A model generated the notes under the pieces. It was not told where the DNA came from and did not search any database. It was given only the letters and a program-made list of their open reading frames with translations. Source: JBOFDK01 sp051650305 (GTDB lineage: Bacteria; Bacillota; Clostridia; Lachnospirales; Cellulosilyticaceae). Taken from it: a DNA stretch of 26,525 nt. The position numbers and the translations under genes were made by a program. Position 1 is the first letter of the stretch. Every line of letters starts with the position of its first letter. Of the stretch, positions 22,567 to 26,525 are shown one piece after another. The stretch lies in assembly GCA_051650305.1 (NCBI GenBank), contig JBOFIT010000010.1, forward strand, positions 1-26,525. Direction: 5' to 3'.

Positions 22567-23400
22567 TTGAAACTATCACAGAGAATGAAAAGAAAGTTAT
22601 TCATTATTAGCATAGGAAGTGTCTTAACGCTTTCTATTGCTATCTTTTTAGGGGCGAAATATGATATTGCCATTATAAGTGGTGTGGCAGATGTGGTGAC
22701 GTATCCTTTTAAAAAAGGAATCAATGTAGTAGGTAATCAAATGCAAGGTGTCACCGATTACTTCAAAAAGATGGAGCAGCTTACCCGCGACAATGAAAGG
22801 CTTACCCTTGAAAACGACAGATTGATGTATCAAAATACAATACTTGAACAATATAAAGGCGAAAATGACCAATTAAAAGGGTTGCTGGATATGCAGCAAC
22901 GTTATAAAGAGTATCCAAGCATGGGTGCAAATATTATTGCAAAGGATACAGGTAATTGGTACAAGGTGTTTAATATTGATAAAGGAAAAATACAAGGCGC
23001 TTCGGAAAATGATGTTATTTTATCAGGTGGAGGACTTGTAGGACATGTGGTGCAAGTAGACCCAGCAACATCACAAGTCATTGCTATTATTGATGATAGA
23101 AGTTCTGTTGGTGCACAAGTCGTAAGAACGGGAGATATTGGCGTTTTAAAAGGTGATATCGAACTAACGAATGTGGGCCTTTGTAAAATGGAAATTGCTA
23201 TTGATTCAGAAGTTGTAAAAGGTGATCAAATTATCACGTCTCATTTAAGTGATATTTATCCACCAGGTATTCCAATAGGTATTGTAGAGGAAGTAACGAA
23301 AGGCAAAAACGGTCTGACACAATACGCTTATGTCAAACCATTTGTAGACTTTAAGCACCTACAAAATGTACTTATTCTTAACCATGAGCAGGAGGAGTAA
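22567..23400 (+). CDS. mreC: Rod shape-determining protein MreC
   Basis: A 277-residue bitopic protein. A basic N-terminus and one membrane helix (about 10-28) precede a coiled coil (about 65-115, rich in E, N, L and Q) and the two six-stranded beta-barrel domains of MreC (about 120-270). Conserved barrel segments include GLVGHVV, DDRSSVGA and IYPPGIPIGIVEEV. It links MreB to the PBP2/RodA synthase on the outer face of the membrane. The start is TTG, with AAGGAG 9 nt upstream; no nearby ATG fits the family start. Confidence 0.95.
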   Translation: MKLSQRMKRKLFIISIGSVLTLSIAIFLGAKYDIAIISGVADVVTYPFKKGINVVGNQMQGVTDYFKKMEQLTRDNERLTLENDRLMYQNTILEQYKGENDQLKGLLDMQQRYKEYPSMGANIIAKDTGNWYKVFNIDKGKIQGASENDVILSGGGLVGHVVQVDPATSQVIAIIDDRSSVGAQVVRTGDIGVLKGDIELTNVGLCKMEIAIDSEVVKGDQIITSHLSDIYPPGIPIGIVEEVTKGKNGLTQYAYVKPFVDFKHLQNVLILNHEQEE

Positions 23401-23402
23401 GG

Positions 23403-23912
23403 ATGAGAGCAGTTGTAATTGGTATTTTGTTAACACTTACTTATATTGGTGAAGCTACAATTTTTCAGCATTTACGTATAGGTGGGATTGCACCGAGTTT
23501 TATGGTTATGATTATTGTTTCTTTTGCACTTCTAAGAGGAAGCAAAGAAGGCGCAATCATTGGCTTGGTAGCAGGACTACTTTATGACCTAACGTTTGGC
23601 ATGTATATGTTTGAGATGACAATACCTTATGCTTTAGTAGGGTATTTGTGTGGTAAACTCAATAAAAACTTTTATCGTGAGAATTTCGTCCTACCTTTTT
23701 TCTGCACATTAATCAGCAGTATTGCTGTTAATGGCGGCACACTTTTTATTTTGATGATGCGTGCAAAAATCAATTTCTTTTTCTATTTCAAAAACATTAT
23801 TATTCCAGAAGTTATTTATACAATTACCCTTTCTCTTGTTATTTATCAATGTATGTATGTCATTAATGAAAAACTTGAATTAAGAGAAAAAAAGACTAGA
23901 AATATATTCTAG
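23403..23912 (+). CDS. mreD: Rod shape-determining protein MreD
   Basis: A 169-residue membrane protein with about five or six hydrophobic helices, as expected for MreD (PF04093). The segments GGIAPSFMVMIIVSFALLRG and GLVAGLLYDLTFG (the GLxxGLLxDL motif) are typical. It starts two bases after the mreC stop, with AGGAGGAG in the end of mreC, so translation is probably coupled. It is part of the Rod complex; precise biochemical role not established. Confidence 0.93.
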   Translation: MRAVVIGILLTLTYIGEATIFQHLRIGGIAPSFMVMIIVSFALLRGSKEGAIIGLVAGLLYDLTFGMYMFEMTIPYALVGYLCGKLNKNFYRENFVLPFFCTLISSIAVNGGTLFILMMRAKINFFFYFKNIIIPEVIYTITLSLVIYQCMYVINEKLELREKKTRNIF

Positions 23913-23928
23913 GTCAGGGAGGGGCAGA

Positions 23929-26525
23929 ATGAATAAAAAACCAAATAAATTCTTCAGGCTCTTTGCGGATCGTGTTTTTCTTGTTTTTGGTGGGATAAGT
24001 ATCTTGTTTATCATTATTGTGGGCAAGTTTTATCAACTTCAAATTATAGAGCATGATAAGTATGCCAATGATTTACGTGCAAGTGTGGAAAGAAACATTG
24101 AAATACCGGCCACCAGAGGACGTATCTATGACCGCTATGGGCGAGAATTAGCCATTAATCAACCGACCAATGTACTTAAATTTGACCAGCAAGTACGCAT
24201 GAAAAAAGGAGAATTAAATAAAATTTTGCTTGAACTTGCCAATGTATTAGAAGCAAATGGGGATACGTATAGTGATCATGTTCCGATCACAAAGACGCCA
24301 CCTTTTGAATACACGGGGAGTAAGTCAGCTATTAATCAGTTTATGTATTCTGTACCCTACAATGACGCAGCACACAGAGAAGAGCTCCTTCGTTTGTCAG
24401 CTGAGGGGCTGATTGCTTACTTAAGAAGTGAGGATGTTTTTAATATTGACCCAAGTATTTCAGATGTAGACGCACGAAAAATTATTGCCATGCGTTTAGA
24501 AATCCATCCGTATACGTACCGCAAGTACAATCTTGTAACGTTAGCGACCAATATCTCTGAAAAGACGGTTACTCAAATTGAAGAGAATCATGGGAAGTAT
24601 CCAGGCGTTATGGTAGATGTAGAACCGATACGGTATTATCCAGATGGAGAGATGCTAGGCAATATACTAGGGTATACACGTGCGATTACAGAAAGTCAGT
24701 ATAAAGAACTTAAAGAAAAAGGCTATGATAAAAATGATGTTGTAGGCCATGAAGGTATTGAGAAGTCAATGGAAGAAGCGTTGCGTGGTGAAAAAGGGAT
24801 GGAACAAGTAGAAGTAGATAACTTGGGCCGTCGCGTGCATACCATTGAAAAGAAAGATGCTGTTCCAGGAAATGATGTGTATCTAACCATCGACCTTGAC
24901 CTTCAAAGAGAAACCTATGCAAGTGTAGAAAAACGCCTAAGCGAGGCACTCGTTCAGCGCCTTAAAGGTGGGAAAGACGGAGTGGAGCCACTTACAAGTA
25001 AAGAAGTGGTCATTTCTATGGTAAAGAGTAGTCAACTTAACTTTAATGAAATGAAGGAAGCACCGTCTAGTAGTACACAGCGCCAGGTCTATGACCGTCT
25101 GATGAAAACTTATAATGAGATGGATAAAGTCATCCAAGAAACAATGGCACCTGTGGATTTACTTGTACAAAATCTAGAAGAAAATACAAATCTTTTCACA
25201 GAAAAAGAAATTTTATTGGCGTTACATGAACAGAATCGCCTTGCTTTAGCGAAGGAAACAGAAGAAGCTTTTAGAGCCAATAAGTTTGGAACAACCGAAA
25301 GTGTACTCATTGGTCAATTAGAAGCAGGCCATTTAAAACCGAATCAGTTTTCGGTAGATCCTTTTAGTGCATCAGCAGTTATGCTAGATTCTAATACAGG
25401 TGAGGTACTGGCTTTGGTTGGCTATCCATCCTTTGATAGTAATCAGATGACCACGAACTTTAATCAGTACTATAATTCGCTCTTTGATGATCGTAGCATG
25501 CTATGGAACCGTGCAGTAATGACCAAAGAAGCACCAGGTTCTACTTTTAAGATGATCACAGGCGTTGCTGGACTTGAGGAAGGCGTCGTGACACCGGATA
25601 CATTGATTTACGATACTGGGGTTTATGAAAAAGCTGGAACACCAGGACCCAAGTGTTGGATTCATAGTAAGACAGGTGGTGGACATGGTAATGTCAATAT
25701 GATTAGAGGTTTAGAAGTATCTTGTAACTATTATTTCTTTGATGTTGCTTACCGCTTAGGTCTTTTAAGTAATGAACCTTACTACGGTATTGATATGCTT
25801 ACAAAATATGCAGAGATGTTTGGACTTGGTGAACCGACAGGGATTGAAATTGCTGAGGCAGAGCCTAATATTTCAAGTCCTAAGAACCTTGTGAAGAACC
25901 AATTAAACAGTGTGCTTTCTGGCATAAAAAATGGGTCAGAGGCGACCATAGGGAAGTATAAAGAAGATGTCAAACTTATATTGGACAAAGGTATCTATCC
26001 TTTAGGCAATGGTAGTGATACAAGCCTAGGTGGAAAGATTGACTATTTGACACAGTATGAACTGAAGCGCAATATAGAACCACTTCTTCAAGAAGTGTTT
26101 GAAGAGCAGATGGATAGTGTGCTGGATCAGACATTTAGTAGCTTGCAAAGTGAACTTTCCACAGCGATTCAGCAAGTGGTAAGTGAGATTGTTAGTCAGA
26201 CAATGAATGACAGGTCCAATAAATCCTTGAGGTTAAAGACTAAGGATGAGCTTATCAGACAGTTGGATGGATTGATAGGCGTCGCTTTAGAAAAAAATAT
26301 TCGTCAAGTCATAGATGAGATGGATTTATATGATATATTAGACGCTTATGAATACGCGTACGACGTGTTATATAACCGTGAACTTCGAAAAAATGAAAAT
26401 CCAGATGTAGTTGAAGAATTAAGACGTCGTCTGGAAATGATTGATGATGAAGAAATTTTCTACCGCGAGCATCTCACAAAAAAAGTAAAAGAAAGTATCT
26501 TGCAGGCCATTGCAACCAATGCCTT
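23929..26525 (+). CDS. mrdA: Penicillin-binding protein 2 (class B), 3' truncated, with large insertions
   Basis: 865 codons are open from the ATG at 23929 (after GGGAGGGG) to the window end, so the gene is partial and at least 865 residues long; usual PBP2 lengths are about 630-720. An N-terminal membrane helix (about 16-40) precedes the class B dimerisation domain with ATRGRIYDRYG (61-71). The transpeptidase domain has STFK with nucleophile S538 and the second motif SCN (S598-N600). The third motif KTG/KSG is not reached in the 265 residues after SCN, where E. coli PBP2 has about 160. Two extra regions explain the size: about 327-480, between TIDLDLQ and the SAVMLDSNTGEVLA strand, and from about 650 onward, rich in charged helix. 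It cross-links side-wall peptidoglycan in the Rod complex. Homologues in Lachnospiraceae may share these inserts. Confidence 0.92.
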   Translation, partial: MNKKPNKFFRLFADRVFLVFGGISILFIIIVGKFYQLQIIEHDKYANDLRASVERNIEIPATRGRIYDRYGRELAINQPTNVLKFDQQVRMKKGELNKILLELANVLEANGDTYSDHVPITKTPPFEYTGSKSAINQFMYSVPYNDAAHREELLRLSAEGLIAYLRSEDVFNIDPSISDVDARKIIAMRLEIHPYTYRKYNLVTLATNISEKTVTQIEENHGKYPGVMVDVEPIRYYPDGEMLGNILGYTRAITESQYKELKEKGYDKNDVVGHEGIEKSMEEALRGEKGMEQVEVDNLGRRVHTIEKKDAVPGNDVYLTIDLDLQRETYASVEKRLSEALVQRLKGGKDGVEPLTSKEVVISMVKSSQLNFNEMKEAPSSSTQRQVYDRLMKTYNEMDKVIQETMAPVDLLVQNLEENTNLFTEKEILLALHEQNRLALAKETEEAFRANKFGTTESVLIGQLEAGHLKPNQFSVDPFSASAVMLDSNTGEVLALVGYPSFDSNQMTTNFNQYYNSLFDDRSMLWNRAVMTKEAPGSTFKMITGVAGLEEGVVTPDTLIYDTGVYEKAGTPGPKCWIHSKTGGGHGNVNMIRGLEVSCNYYFFDVAYRLGLLSNEPYYGIDMLTKYAEMFGLGEPTGIEIAEAEPNISSPKNLVKNQLNSVLSGIKNGSEATIGKYKEDVKLILDKGIYPLGNGSDTSLGGKIDYLTQYELKRNIEPLLQEVFEEQMDSVLDQTFSSLQSELSTAIQQVVSEIVSQTMNDRSNKSLRLKTKDELIRQLDGLIGVALEKNIRQVIDEMDLYDILDAYEYAYDVLYNRELRKNENPDVVEELRRRLEMIDDEEIFYREHLTKKVKESILQAIATNA

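Noticed and set aside
25660..25690. K-T-G triplet in the PBP2 (SKTGGGHG) as the third catalytic motif
   Set aside because: It lies before the SCN motif, in the stretch where PBP2s have a conserved GHG-type sequence; motif order SxxK-SxN-KTG would be broken, so it is coincidental.
1..26525. CRISPR array, insertion sequence, prophage or defence island
   Set aside because: No regular direct repeats, transposase, integrase, terminal inverted repeats or defence-type domains were found on either strand; the gene content is core metabolism and cell-shape genes.

Overview
The window reads as chromosomal core DNA of a low-GC Gram-positive bacterium of the class Clostridia, probably in or near the Lachnospiraceae/Cellulosilyticaceae. 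Supporting signs are a Tyr T-box leader, strong AGGAGG-type ribosome binding sites with some GTG/TTG starts, AT-rich sigma-A promoters, an rnfCDGEAB operon with the long clostridial form of RnfB, and the order maf-radC-mreB-mreC-mreD-PBP2. The placement is inferred from gene content; no rRNA is present to confirm it. I see no phage, transposase, CRISPR array or other clear mobile DNA.

Layout. (1) 1-4.1 kb: the end of an AI-2E-family membrane protein converges on tyrS, sharing a bidirectional terminator. tyrS is led by a complete tyrosine T-box riboswitch. A divergent single-gene glycogen debranching enzyme follows. (2) 4.1-7.2 kb: two small minus-strand genes (a 136-aa P-loop NTPase and a DUF378 membrane protein), a TIGR01212-type radical SAM protein, and a membrane-anchored M23 peptidase-like protein. 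(3) 7.2-10.7 kb: a compact operon from its own promoter, with a metallophosphoesterase, an RsmF-like rRNA m5C methyltransferase, an RsuA-family pseudouridine synthase and a HAD hydrolase, closed by a terminator. (4) 10.8-14.2 kb: an ornithine carbamoyltransferase and a serC-serA pair, each with a recognisable promoter. (5) 14.2-19.7 kb: a stand-alone GHKL ATPase followed by the full Rnf complex, which couples ferredoxin:NAD+ oxidoreduction to ion translocation. (6) 19.7-26.5 kb: DUF4321, maf, radC, then the elongasome genes mreB, mreC, mreD and a PBP2 gene that runs off the window.

How the genes work together. Rnf supplies membrane energy from reduced ferredoxin. serC/serA route 3-phosphoglycerate to serine. 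MreBCD and PBP2 form the side-wall peptidoglycan machine. RsmF and RsuA modify rRNA.

Most of the window is ordinary housekeeping DNA, and I do not claim a new system. The points most worth a second look are the PBP2, whose transpeptidase region carries two large insertions; the orphan GHKL ATPase squeezed between a perfect terminator and the rnf promoter; a small uncharacterised P-loop protein; and several places where hairpin terminators sit between genes with no room for a new promoter.
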